13,353 nt of DNA from a bacterium (GCA_030824255.1 JAVBYB010000106.1:1-13353); one strand, 5' to 3'. Positions 1-6,754 are shown, counted from the stretch's first letter. Program-made: numbers and translations. The notes: a model not told the origin generated them from the letters alone.

Positions 1-48
1 ACTGACTTGGGCATTGCCGGTGTGCCAAAAGTGAAACCGGCCGCCTAG
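1..48 (+). CDS. 3' end of an unidentified upstream gene (partial)
   Basis: Reading from base 1 in frame 1 gives 15 residues ending VPKVKPAA and a TAG stop at 46-48. A hairpin follows at 52-68, as expected after a gene end. Too little is left to name the product. Its position before an ECF sigma factor and a lasso B protein suggests it may belong to the same locus, but this is inference. Confidence 0.35.
   Translation, partial: TDLGIAGVPKVKPAA
19..30 (+). repeat. 12-bp direct repeat, copy 1
   Basis: The 12-mer GGTGTGCCAAAA occurs here, in the tail of the upstream gene, and again at 146-157, over the likely GTG start of the sigma factor. In both places it reads in frame as Val/Met-Pro-Lys. 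Confidence 0.5.
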
Positions 49-51
49 ATA

Positions 52-78
52 TACGCGATTTTCGCGTAGACATTTTTT
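52..78 (+). terminator. Possible intrinsic terminator (or operator palindrome)
   Basis: A perfect 7-bp inverted repeat (TACGCGA, 3-nt loop TTT, TCGCGTA) at 52-68 is followed four bases later by a run of six T at 73-78. It lies just after a stop codon at 46-48 and about 80 bp before the sigma-factor start. The stem is short and the T run is slightly displaced, so a regulatory palindrome for the sigma gene is an alternative. Confidence 0.4.
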
Positions 79-145
79 CCGTATTCCGTCACCGTATGTT
101 CGCAGAGAGGGGCCGTCGCGATCTCGATCCGACAACCGCATCTCT

Positions 146-157
146 GGTGTGCCAAAA
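146..157 (+). repeat. 12-bp direct repeat, copy 2, at the sigma-factor start
   Basis: Second copy of GGTGTGCCAAAA (first at 19-30). It contains the GTG start used for the sigma factor. It may be a trace of a small duplication or a shared initiation context; no function is known. Confidence 0.5.
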
Positions 158-679
158 CACTCGGAAGTGGTCACGGTGACCTCGAAGAAGTCTGCATTGG
201 ACCGGGAACTGGGCCGGGCGTTCGTTGAGCGCCGGCAGAATCTTCGCGACATCGCGAGCCGCGCCGGTAAGGCAGGCGCGGATGAAGTGGTTCAGGACGC
301 CTTTCTGGAAATTGTCGCCTATTCCAAGGGCCGGGAAATTCGGAAGGTTGACAACCTGCTGTCCCGCATAGTCCGTTCTGTCGCCCTCAGGCGGATCCGG
401 GACCGTAAGAAGAATTCCGGACTGTTCTGGTCGGAGGCAGGGGAGGGTCTTGTGGACCTGGCGGCCGATCCAGAACGTAGCCTCATCGGCGCGCAGCGGC
501 TGCAGCGTGTTATGGCGGCAATCGACGCCATGCCAGCGAAGCGGCGCGAGGTGTTTCTGCTGCACCGGGTTGAGGAAATGACCTATCCGCAGATCGCACG
601 ACGGATCGGTATAAGCATCAAGACCGTTGAGAAGCATATGCACCTCGCAATGCTGCAATTGTCCGACACGGACGATTAG
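149..679 (+). CDS. ECF-type RNA polymerase sigma factor (FecI-like)
   Basis: A 176-residue protein with the two-domain plan of ECF sigma factors. Region 2 lies at about residues 22-90, with an EVVQDAFLEI helix and an Arg/Lys-rich end (RRIRDRKK). Region 4 lies at about 125-172, with a typical helix-turn-helix (MTYPQIARRIGISIKTVEKHM). There is no region 1.1 or 3, and the length is normal for the family. It should direct core RNA polymerase to a small set of promoters. FecI-like factors usually sit beside a FecR anti-sigma and a TonB-dependent receptor; neither is visible here. The start is a GTG with a weak ribosome site, and a GTG at 167 or 176 is possible. The lasso B gene follows after 69 bp on the same strand, so the sigma factor may control that locus (inference). 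Confidence 0.85.
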   Translation: MPKHSEVVTVTSKKSALDRELGRAFVERRQNLRDIASRAGKAGADEVVQDAFLEIVAYSKGREIRKVDNLLSRIVRSVALRRIRDRKKNSGLFWSEAGEGLVDLAADPERSLIGAQRLQRVMAAIDAMPAKRREVFLLHRVEEMTYPQIARRIGISIKTVEKHMHLAMLQLSDTDD

Positions 680-748
680 CAGCCCAAAGGCGCCTCGCTT
701 CATCGGAACGATGACGATACCCCAACCTGAGCCTGCTAAGTTTCCGTC

Positions 749-1494
749 ATGGCTATGGTGTCGGGTTCGTCGTCTCCCTCGGGTAGTCGTCTGGTCCTCG
801 GCAACGAGGTGTATTTCTGCGTCACGGAAGGCCAGGGCGTCTTCCTGGATCTCAGGCAGGATGACTACAACGCAATCCCGGTTCCCGCGTTCAATGCATC
901 GTCGGACGAATCCGACGGCGAAGCTGCAATCCTCGCCGCGTTTGAGGCGCACCGGAACGAGCTTCTAGAGGCTCAGGTTCTCAAGGAGGAAGCGGAAGGG
1001 ATAGCTCGGTTCCAGGCGTCAGGTCCATACCGCGACCGACGGCGAGCATCTTCCATCTCGACGAGGAACGGGCATTTGGAATTGCCGGAGCGGCGGACAG
1101 CGACGTGCGGGTTGGCGCCCGCGACATGTGGGATCTCTTCTCCGCCTCGCACCGAGCGTCCCTGCTCCTCAAGAGACGCCACATCCACGAGATTGTCTGC
1201 GGCGTCAGAGACCGAAAAGCGGAGGCGTCGCCCGCTGGCGAATGCGTCGATATCTTGAAGCAGCATACTGCGATCTTTCGCAAGCTTAGGCCGTGGTACC
1301 CGCGAGGTTATCTGTGTCTCTTCGATGCGTTGGCGCTCGTCGAATTCCTCGCCCGAAGGCACCTTTTTCCCACATGGGTGTTCGGCGTTCAGGCGCAGCC
1401 ATTCGGCGCGCATTGCTGGGTCCAGGCGGGGGACCAGCTACTAAACGAAGGCGCGGAGTTCGCAAACCAGTTCACACCGATCATGGCAGTGTAG
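749..1494 (+). pseudogene. Lasso-peptide B protein (RRE plus leader peptidase), frameshifted
   Basis: Two frames together make one recognisable lasso B protein. The first (ATG at 749) carries the PqqD/RRE-like leader-binding part, with YFCVTEGQGVFLDL. The second (open from 946, used from about 1027) carries the transglutaminase-like cysteine protease: Cys in RGYLCLFDAL, His in GAHCWVQ, an Asp just after it, and the family-typical end FTPIMAV. The first frame runs on without homology to 1258. The second has no credible start before a GTG at 1105, which would cut into the domain. The switch is best placed near 1022-1035 and fits one missing base. No classic slippery heptamer is visible there. 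B proteins bind the precursor leader and cut it before a cyclase closes the ring; no precursor or cyclase gene is visible. A sequencing error is the main alternative to a true pseudogene. Confidence 0.8.
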
Positions 1495-1506
1495 GACGCC
1501 GGCGTC
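1495..1506. repeat. 12-bp perfect palindrome between convergent stops
   Basis: GACGCCGGCGTC starts directly after the lasso B stop (1492-1494) and touches the stop codon of the AbiEii toxin coming from the other side (1505-1507). It marks the junction between the + strand locus and the - strand island. It has no loop and no T run, so a terminator role is doubtful. Confidence 0.4.
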
Positions 1507-2443
1507 AGAGTTTCGAAGCGAACTCTTTGATGCGGGCGAGTAGGTCCGCAAAAGGCGGTTGGTCATTGTAGTAAAGAGCTGAAGTGGACGCGTAGGCGTC
1601 TGCATAGAGTTTGCGGACAGTTTCATCATTCAACGAGAATGCCTCGTTCGAAGCTATGTCTTTGTTGTCAGCGGCCGGGAAGCGGTCGTCCTTGTGCTGC
1701 TTGTAGGCATCCGTGCCAATGAACGCTCTGACCGTGCCGTCGCCCAGCAGGCAGTAGACGTCGTAGTAGTGGCGCATGAAGTTTTTCGGCATGCCGCCGT
1801 CCGCCTGTTGTTGGCGGAACTTGGTCGAAATGGTCTGGAGCTTTTCGACAAGCGTGTAGCCCGGCTTATAGCAGGCAACGCCCATTGCCCGATTGTCGGT
1901 AAGGCCTTCGATTCGCGCTTCAATGGCGTGGTCGTATGCCCACGATGAGATGTTGCATTGCTGGTTCGGGGCGACTGTGTCGAATCCCACTTCAAGAAGG
2001 ATGCCGTCCTTGACGCCGGCGGGGAGGGGGTATGCGCTCTCATAGTTGAGGCGGACCCCGCCGCTACGCGCCCTGTCATCGTCGAATGCTATGTCCCTTT
2101 CGACGGACTTTACGCCAGCGATCGAAATAGTGGCGGCTAGGCCATCGTAGAAAGCGAAGCGCTCCGCAATATGCTGAGGCTTGTTGTTGTTCTTGCCAAT
2201 CTTGAGATCTGCCGGCGGCTCGATCCGGATATCAATGTCTTCGGAGAAGCGATGAATGAGGCCAAGGCCTTTTGAAAGCGACGTTCCGCCCTTCAACTCA
2301 AACTTGTAGCCAAGCTGCTGCAATCCCCAAAGGGCCTGCATGATCCAATAGTCCTTCTCCACGAGGCCGGGATCGATCTTCAGCTTGTCGGCGACGACAG
2401 CGAGAAGATCTTTGAAGTCCGGCAGCTCGTGAAGAAGGGTCAT
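1505..2443 (-). CDS. abiEii: AbiEii/AbiGii-family nucleotidyltransferase toxin
   Basis: A 312-residue protein with the motifs of the AbiEii (DUF1814) nucleotidyltransferase family. They are GGTSLSK at residues 52-58, followed by SEDIDIRI near 67-74, which holds the two metal-binding Asp residues (D69 and D71). A later EKLQTISTK segment is followed by RHYYDVYCL, the family's third conserved block. Known members transfer nucleotides to tRNA acceptor ends and block growth; they act as type IV toxins in abortive infection. The ATG overlaps the stop of the upstream antitoxin gene by 4 bp (2440-2443), so the two are translationally coupled. It is full length and all visible catalytic motifs are intact. 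It is the last gene of the island and converges on the lasso B gene. Confidence 0.9.
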   Translation of the reverse strand: MTLLHELPDFKDLLAVVADKLKIDPGLVEKDYWIMQALWGLQQLGYKFELKGGTSLSKGLGLIHRFSEDIDIRIEPPADLKIGKNNNKPQHIAERFAFYDGLAATISIAGVKSVERDIAFDDDRARSGGVRLNYESAYPLPAGVKDGILLEVGFDTVAPNQQCNISSWAYDHAIEARIEGLTDNRAMGVACYKPGYTLVEKLQTISTKFRQQQADGGMPKNFMRHYYDVYCLLGDGTVRAFIGTDAYKQHKDDRFPAADNKDIASNEAFSLNDETVRKLYADAYASTSALYYNDQPPFADLLARIKEFASKL

Positions 2444-3036
2444 GCAGCAGCACTACGTCCGTTGTCTTCCAATATCGGCGTAAGCAGATTCCGGACGCGC
2501 GAGGAGTCGTAGTCATAAACGGCTTTGGCCAATCGCTTCCGATCGAATTCGCGCGCTCGCTTTAAGGCCCGCTCCCGAACGGCTTCGCGATCCTCCGCTA
2601 ACCTATCCAGGTTGTGCAGAAGGTCGACGAGAAGAAACTCCTCGCTGACCGCCTTTGGAAACGATGGCCGGCGGCGAAACTCGAATGGTCTTCCATTGAG
2701 TTCAAACTCGCCGTGTCGTTTCCGATTGTAGACGACGGGTTTGTTGTAAAGTTGCGTCGTGCCAACACCGAGCCCGTTATAGGCATTCGGTGATACGAGC
2801 AGAAAGCGATCGTCGCCCAGGAACGAGCCAACCATCTCCTCCGGCTCCGCTGGCGCAGAACCAAACCGGGTTTTACGTGGAGCCATATATAGGCCCCCGG
2901 ACACTTTCCTGAGCCTGCCTTCCTCGACGAGCTGATGCAGGTGCCGGTCAACGGCGTTCGACCAGCGTGCGAGATCCTTGCGCCGATAAACCTGACCTGG
3001 CCGTAGCTTCCTTTTCAATTCGCCTAGCGCCGACAT
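2440..3036 (-). CDS. AbiEi-like antitoxin (winged-helix transcriptional repressor, DUF6088-like)
   Basis: A 198-residue partner of the AbiEii toxin. Residues about 10-55 form a winged-helix unit (PGQVYRRKDLARW, then a helix and the wing GRLRKVSGGLYMAPR). It is followed by the larger C-terminal domain that is thought to neutralise the toxin in AbiEi proteins. The layout and wing sequence match the DUF6088/AbiEi group as I remember it. Antitoxins of this type usually repress their own operon by binding inverted repeats upstream. The ATG at 3036 is supported by a strong AAGGAG at 3044-3049, 7 nt away. The gene ends in the ATGA overlap with the toxin. AbiEi-type assignment is firm from context; the exact subfamily is less certain. 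Confidence 0.8.
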   Translation of the reverse strand: MSALGELKRKLRPGQVYRRKDLARWSNAVDRHLHQLVEEGRLRKVSGGLYMAPRKTRFGSAPAEPEEMVGSFLGDDRFLLVSPNAYNGLGVGTTQLYNKPVVYNRKRHGEFELNGRPFEFRRRPSFPKAVSEEFLLVDLLHNLDRLAEDREAVRERALKRAREFDRKRLAKAVYDYDSSRVRNLLTPILEDNGRSAAA

Positions 3037-3321
3037 GGTATCGCTCCTTCGCAGAGAAGGTAGGTTGGTGTGCGACAGTATGCAATGTTTCTTGTTAAAA
3101 ATCCATGCAGGCGTATGCCTAATTTCATGGAAAAGGGGGGGGCTACAAAATTGAAACTACACCATTTTTGCTGAAGTCGGGATCGGTGGTCAAGCGACCC
3201 ACCATTCGCGCAGCCCCGATATCCTGCAAGGCCGATATCCTCGATCGTGTGAATAGTTGCACCTTCAGCTGCTCGATCACTCCGGCCAGCGCCTGTCACG
3301 GGCGATCGACCCGGTCCTTGA
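3037..3321. promoter_or_regulatory. Non-coding gap with the abiE promoter region, an interrupted inverted repeat and a G8 run
   Basis: This 285-bp gap lies between the abiE operon start and the end of the 324-residue gene. Near the abiE side it is AT-rich. An interrupted inverted repeat at 3103-3130 (CCATG ... AGGC-GTAT-GCCT ... CATGG) is a candidate antitoxin operator. A run of eight G (3135-3142) sits just upstream of it. I see no clear -35/-10 pair. The half nearer the 324-residue gene has a 10-bp direct repeat (CCGATATCCT at 3216-3225 and 3232-3241). It holds only weak ORFs and no gene that I can support; it may be decayed mobile DNA. Confidence 0.4.
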
Positions 3322-4296
3322 TCATGCCTCAGCGGGATCGGAAAGCGGCTGGATAAACATGAAGGACGTAACCGGGTGAAATCCACGAACGGTGCGGAAG
3401 ATGCCGCTCTCATCGCATGCAAAGGTTGAGCTTGCCGGGAGAAGATTTGCGGGAAGGGGATTGGCGGCATTTTGATTGAGAAAGAGCGTTACGCCCGTGG
3501 ACCACAGTTCTGGCGGCGCGTCCTCGGCTCCGACATTGTAGCGAAACTCGAGAAACGAAGGATGATCTCCGATCAAGGCTACACCCCAGCAAACGGTGTC
3601 GTAGCTGTTCGCGAGGAGGTCAGGATCGCCGAGCCGTAAGAACTTGGAGACCGTGAAAGAGTTGCAGTACGCCACGGCGCTTACGGAGTTTGCCCGCGGG
3701 TCTGCGAACAGTGCGGTGTCTGGCGTCTCGGATGCAGCTGGAAAGAATGCTGGCACCAGAGATTCATCGATATAGACGCCTGGGGCCGCCTCGAAGCTTG
3801 GGGCGACCATAAGCACGAGCGGTTTACTCGCGACGTGCGGAAGGTCCTGATAGCGGTGACGAAGCTTTCTCCGCAGGCTTCGAGAAATGCGCGCTGGAAA
3901 ATCCTCGTTCGCGCGCCGATGGATCTCCTCCTCGCTCAGGTCCTCCATTTTCAGAATCGAGATGTCTTGGTCTGCCTCAGTGTGTGGATTGGCGCTTGTC
4001 ACCTCTATCGCCACGCTCTGCGCTCCGCGCGACGCAATGAAGTCGGGACGCTCATAGCGAGATGACAGATCAAGGCCTGCAGCACGCAGATAGCTGTAGC
4101 AAGACAGCTCGAAGAGACGATTGTGGAAGCCGTGTCCTTGGAAGTCTGGAACGAAGTTGCCGTTCGGGTCGCCCATCTCGCTAAAAGCGGCGTTGATCAG
4201 CTTCCGAGCGCCGCCATGAATGGCGGAATTGCGCAGCGACGTGAATTGCGGGTGAGCCCGATCAGGTTGAATTTTGAGGTCGAAGAGGTCGATCAT
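3322..4296 (-). CDS. Unknown protein with a PD-(D/E)XK-like core (E-x-T variant)
   Basis: A 324-residue protein that I cannot assign to a named family. Residues about 57-100 look like a PD-(D/E)XK nuclease core. A helix carries Glu (FHNRLFEL, E63), then RPDF supplies Asp (D85), then a hydrophobic strand VAIEVTSAN supplies Glu (E98). The third position of ExK is Thr (T100), not Lys. Some nuclease-fold proteins place the Lys elsewhere or have lost activity, so this may be an active variant, a binding domain, or a chance resemblance. An Arg/Lys-rich stretch (ARISRSLRRKLRHRY, about 135-149) could touch nucleic acid. There is no signal peptide or membrane segment. It starts 23 bp after the stop of the 152-residue gene and is very likely co-transcribed with it. 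A palindrome AGAACGTTCT (4311-4320) lies in that gap. Confidence 0.6.
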   Translation of the reverse strand: MIDLFDLKIQPDRAHPQFTSLRNSAIHGGARKLINAAFSEMGDPNGNFVPDFQGHGFHNRLFELSCYSYLRAAGLDLSSRYERPDFIASRGAQSVAIEVTSANPHTEADQDISILKMEDLSEEEIHRRANEDFPARISRSLRRKLRHRYQDLPHVASKPLVLMVAPSFEAAPGVYIDESLVPAFFPAASETPDTALFADPRANSVSAVAYCNSFTVSKFLRLGDPDLLANSYDTVCWGVALIGDHPSFLEFRYNVGAEDAPPELWSTGVTLFLNQNAANPLPANLLPASSTFACDESGIFRTVRGFHPVTSFMFIQPLSDPAEA

Positions 4297-4319
4297 CGTG
4301 AGGCTCGTCTAGAACGTTC

Positions 4320-4778
4320 TCAGAAGAGATCGCCTTGGGGTTCGGGTCGGTTCGGTGATTTGGACTTGGGCTTACGCGGGCGAGGGGGCTTCTTGTTCGG
4401 GTCCTCGATCGAGATATCCCATTCGTCGGGATTGAACTCGTAGGTCTTTATCAGTGCTTTGACGTCTTCCAGGGGCGCTCGTATTGCACCGCGCCAAAGA
4501 TCCAGATCGTCGTCGTTGAGGAGCAAAAGCATCCGGTCGGTGATCTTCGCGATGAGATCGTTCGGCGGGGTCGTCACCTGGACGAACTCGTATTCAGCGC
4601 CGCGGCCGACATCGAACGTGTCGTAGTTGACGCCGATGATAAGTGGCTTTCCGTCCTTGCGCTTGATGGTCCACTGACGGGACGCGAGAATGGCCTCGCG
4701 GCGAGTCCTGGCATCAGCCATGATCCACGTCACGTAGGTGAAGTGGTCTTCACCAGGGTCTTTGTCAGGACCTGCCAT
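4320..4778 (-). CDS. Unknown 152-residue protein with a C-terminal sliding-clamp-binding-like peptide
   Basis: I do not recognise the family. Residues 1-115 look like a compact alpha/beta domain with an acidic patch (LLLLNDDDLDLW). After about residue 124 comes a low-complexity linker rich in Pro, Lys and Arg. The protein then ends exactly in QGDLF. That pentamer fits the bacterial beta-clamp-binding consensus QL(S/D)LF except for Gly at position 2. A disordered basic tail ending in such a peptide is how many repair and replication factors hold on to the clamp. The inferred role is recruitment to replication forks or repair sites together with the nuclease-like protein encoded next. The ATG at 4778 is the first usable start: an in-frame stop (TGA) lies only one codon upstream. 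An IS1-like remnant ends 17 bp upstream, so the original promoter may have been lost or replaced. Confidence 0.65.
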   Translation of the reverse strand: MAGPDKDPGEDHFTYVTWIMADARTRREAILASRQWTIKRKDGKPLIIGVNYDTFDVGRGAEYEFVQVTTPPNDLIAKITDRMLLLLNDDDLDLWRGAIRAPLEDVKALIKTYEFNPDEWDISIEDPNKKPPRPRKPKSKSPNRPEPQGDLF

Positions 4779-4795
4779 GGCTCAAATCTGTCCTC

Positions 4796-4930
4796 TCAAT
4801 CGAGCCGGGACAAGTGGGCTGGAGAGACGCGATCATTTGGTTTGGCCAGCTTGACGGAGCGCATCGAGTTGCTCTCGACCAGCAGGTTGAGGATTTGGAC
4901 GCGCGTTTCGAGGGCAAGCTTGTTCGCCAT
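4796..4930 (-). pseudogene. 5' remnant of an IS1-like transposase gene
   Basis: An ATG at 4930 opens a 44-codon frame. It starts MANKLALETRVQILNLLVES and then NSMRSV, the characteristic first helices of IS1-family-like transposases common in proteobacteria (usually continuing into an HTH of the type xRVTGVSINTVxKLL). After MRSV, near 4855, the likeness stops abruptly; the frame ends at TGA 4796-4798. The DDE catalytic part is absent. The upstream bases (4931-4973) contain an imperfect inverted repeat (CTTGATGTAAG / CTTACCGTCAAG), perhaps the element's promoter or end. A TTGACG hexamer there could act as a -35 box for the genes downstream. Confidence 0.6.
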
Positions 4931-4973
4931 GCCCCTTGATGTAAGGGTTGTGCTTACCGTCAAGCATAAAAGT

Positions 4974-6074
4974 TCATTTTACAATTTTCAGATCTACCTT
5001 GCGCGGAGGCGACGTAGCCCCGGCGCCATCGATGGAAATCATGTTGGCTAGTCCGAACAGAAGGGATTCCAGTTCAGGAGACGGAATACCAGTTTGGCTG
5101 ACTATGGCCGCTTTCGTAATCCCGGCCTGCCGGAGATCGTTGAACACTTGTTGCCAGTAGTGAGACTGCTCGCGATCGATCCCAGCCGGCTCGCCCTTCA
5201 GCCAACCGCGTCGTGACATCTCAACGTAAAGCGAATTAACGCGAGCATCGCTGATTAGGCCAACTTCGCGAAGCCGGTAGGCCAAAGCCACGGCGGCGAC
5301 CCGCCAACGTTTCTTGTAGGGCAGCAAATCCTCGACACTATAAATGGACGACTTCATTACTGAGCGAAGATCAGCTTCTGGCATCAAAAAAGCGCCTGCG
5401 AACGCTTGTGCATCCCGTTCAATAGGACTGTTCTTATGGATGGCTGCGGCCCCTCCGTGTTTGTGCAAGCACAGATGGCAAAGCTCGTGCGCGGCGTCGA
5501 ACCGACTACGCTCAGACGATTTAAAGCGATTCAGGAAGACGTATGGAACGTCGTTGCGCCAGACGGAAAATGCGTCAATTTCCTTCGTGTTCTCCGCTAA
5601 CGAAAAGACGCGGATGCCTTTGGCCTCCAACAGATGGACCATGTTTTGAATTGGCTTATCGCCAAGCCGCCAGTGCTGGCGAAGAAGTTTCGCGGCGACT
5701 TGCGGAGGCATCTCCGGCTCAAACTCCGGCAGGTCCAACTTAACACGACCGTAGCGCGTTGAGACCCAGTCATCGAACAAGTACGCAAGCGTGCCCGACT
5801 GCAACGCGGCGTCCATCACGCGCGCCGTCTTACTCGCAAGCCCACGGAAGCTCGCGTTTTCTCTTCTGGGCTGATCGATATCAGCGCCACCAAAGAAGGA
5901 CTGAGGAAATTCAAGTAGTTTCGCGATCTTCTCTAGATTCTCGGGCGACGGTTCGATCTCGCCAGCCTCATATCTATGGATTGTGATCGCGCTCACTCCG
6001 ACTAGGTCGGCGAGTCCCTTCTTGGTCATCGCCCGGCGCTCTCGGGCGATGACAAGTCGCTGTGGATTGAACAT
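4974..6074 (-). CDS. XRE-family repressor fused to ImmA/IrrE metalloprotease
   Basis: A 366-residue two-domain protein. Residues about 5-62 are a Cro/C1-type helix-turn-helix (LVIARERRAMTKKGLADLVG, then an AITIHRYEAGEIEPS recognition part). Residues about 120-260 are an ImmA/IrrE-type zinc protease with HELCH (H196, E197, H200) and a downstream PIERDAQAFAGAFLMP block, in which E219 is the likely third zinc ligand. All catalytic residues are present. In ICEBs1, separate ImmR and ImmA proteins work as repressor and protease; here both are on one chain. Such proteins typically repress their own operon and cleave a partner after a trigger. The ATG lies 4 bp after the stop of the 214-residue gene, so the two form an operon and the partner is a natural substrate or toxin (inference). 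The C-terminal 80 residues have no assignment I can make. Confidence 0.85.
   Translation of the reverse strand: MFNPQRLVIARERRAMTKKGLADLVGVSAITIHRYEAGEIEPSPENLEKIAKLLEFPQSFFGGADIDQPRRENASFRGLASKTARVMDAALQSGTLAYLFDDWVSTRYGRVKLDLPEFEPEMPPQVAAKLLRQHWRLGDKPIQNMVHLLEAKGIRVFSLAENTKEIDAFSVWRNDVPYVFLNRFKSSERSRFDAAHELCHLCLHKHGGAAAIHKNSPIERDAQAFAGAFLMPEADLRSVMKSSIYSVEDLLPYKKRWRVAAVALAYRLREVGLISDARVNSLYVEMSRRGWLKGEPAGIDREQSHYWQQVFNDLRQAGITKAAIVSQTGIPSPELESLLFGLANMISIDGAGATSPPRKVDLKIVK
5008..5024 (+). repeat. 17-bp direct repeat, copy 1
   Basis: GGCGACGTAGCCCCGGC occurs here, about 34 bp before the end of the XRE-ImmA gene. It recurs identically at 6138-6154, about 60 bp before the end of the partner gene. 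The copies are read in different frames, so shared protein sequence does not explain them. Confidence 0.6.
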
Positions 6075-6078
6075 CTTT

Positions 6079-6723
6079 CTAGATACGGGTCAGGGTGGGC
6101 AGTTCGATCTCTGCAAAATCTTCTGGCACGCTGTCAGGGCGACGTAGCCCCGGCTTATCTCCGGGCCGCCACAGGATAATCCTCTCGGAATAGTCGCTCA
6201 CGAACGAGTTGGTGATTTCTGTCGGGCGGGACAACTCGGCAGCGACGTGCTTCTCGCCCACGTACGCGCATAGATACCAAAAATCATAGGCTAGAATCGG
6301 GTCCTCGGGGGCCGGGACGTCAAACAACTCACTTTGGCCGGCTGAGCAGTTGTGGGCGATCAGTAACTCCGCAACTGACCCCCGATCCGAAACGTTCGCC
6401 GGAGACTTCTCTGGCACTCCAGTACGCTGGTCCGTATTCATGAACGCCACCTTCATTTGAAGGCTGTCGTTGCGAATGCCCTCAATCTGGCTGTGCGCGC
6501 ACGGCTTCCATCCCAGCTTTCTGAGCCGAATGTCGTCGCGCAAGAACCTTGTGGTCCAGCGGCGCATCTCTGTTCCGGGTGTTCCGAGAGGGTCACTACC
6601 AGTGACGTTTGCCCGTTCGCCGACGGCCTTATCGAGGACGTCGAGCAAAATGTCTTTTGGCAGGCGCAGCTGAAAGAGTCGGGGAACAACCTGGACGTCT
6701 TCGAACAAGACACGACGGGACAC
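6079..6723 (-). CDS. Unknown 214-residue protein, operon partner of XRE-ImmA
   Basis: I do not recognise the family. The protein is soluble, with no signal peptide or membrane segment. Visible landmarks are an Arg-rich segment (MRRWTTRFLRDDIRLRKLGW), a Gln-Ser-Glu-Leu-Phe stretch in the second half, and an aromatic block (YDFWYLCAYVGEKH). I chose the GTG at 6723 because a GAGG at 6730-6733 sits 6 nt upstream of it. The alternative TTG at 6729 would touch that site and add two residues. It is the first gene after the promoter at 6755-6784 and lies 4 bp before the XRE-ImmA gene. By analogy with repressor/protease pairs it may be the protease substrate, or a toxin held in check by it. That is context only; nothing in the sequence shows a catalytic site. 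Confidence 0.65.
   Translation of the reverse strand: MSRRVLFEDVQVVPRLFQLRLPKDILLDVLDKAVGERANVTGSDPLGTPGTEMRRWTTRFLRDDIRLRKLGWKPCAHSQIEGIRNDSLQMKVAFMNTDQRTGVPEKSPANVSDRGSVAELLIAHNCSAGQSELFDVPAPEDPILAYDFWYLCAYVGEKHVAAELSRPTEITNSFVSDYSERIILWRPGDKPGLRRPDSVPEDFAEIELPTLTRI
6138..6154 (+). repeat. 17-bp direct repeat, copy 2
   Basis: Second copy of GGCGACGTAGCCCCGGC (first at 5008-5024), in the 3' part of the 214-residue gene. Both copies have the same orientation, 1,130 bp apart, and bracket most of the XRE-ImmA gene. Confidence 0.6.
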
Positions 6724-6754
6724 GGACAACCTCGCGTTATGATTCGTTCAATTA

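Noticed and set aside
3130..3350. A possible transposase remnant on the - strand (a frame containing LAGVIEQLKVQL)
   Set aside because: The short likeness to IS66-type coiled-coil segments is weak, is preceded by an in-frame stop and leads into sequence with no likeness.
4340..4353. GTTC-N6-GTTC as an alphaproteobacterial LexA box
   Set aside because: The known box is GTTC-N7-GTTC. This one has a 6-bp spacer and lies within a coding region, not in a promoter.
6079..6723. A Q-S-E-L-F stretch in the 214-residue protein as a second sliding-clamp motif
   Set aside because: It is internal and lacks the hydrophobic residue at position 2 of the QL(S/D)LF consensus. Unlike the C-terminal QGDLF of the 152-residue protein, it is not at the end of a flexible tail.
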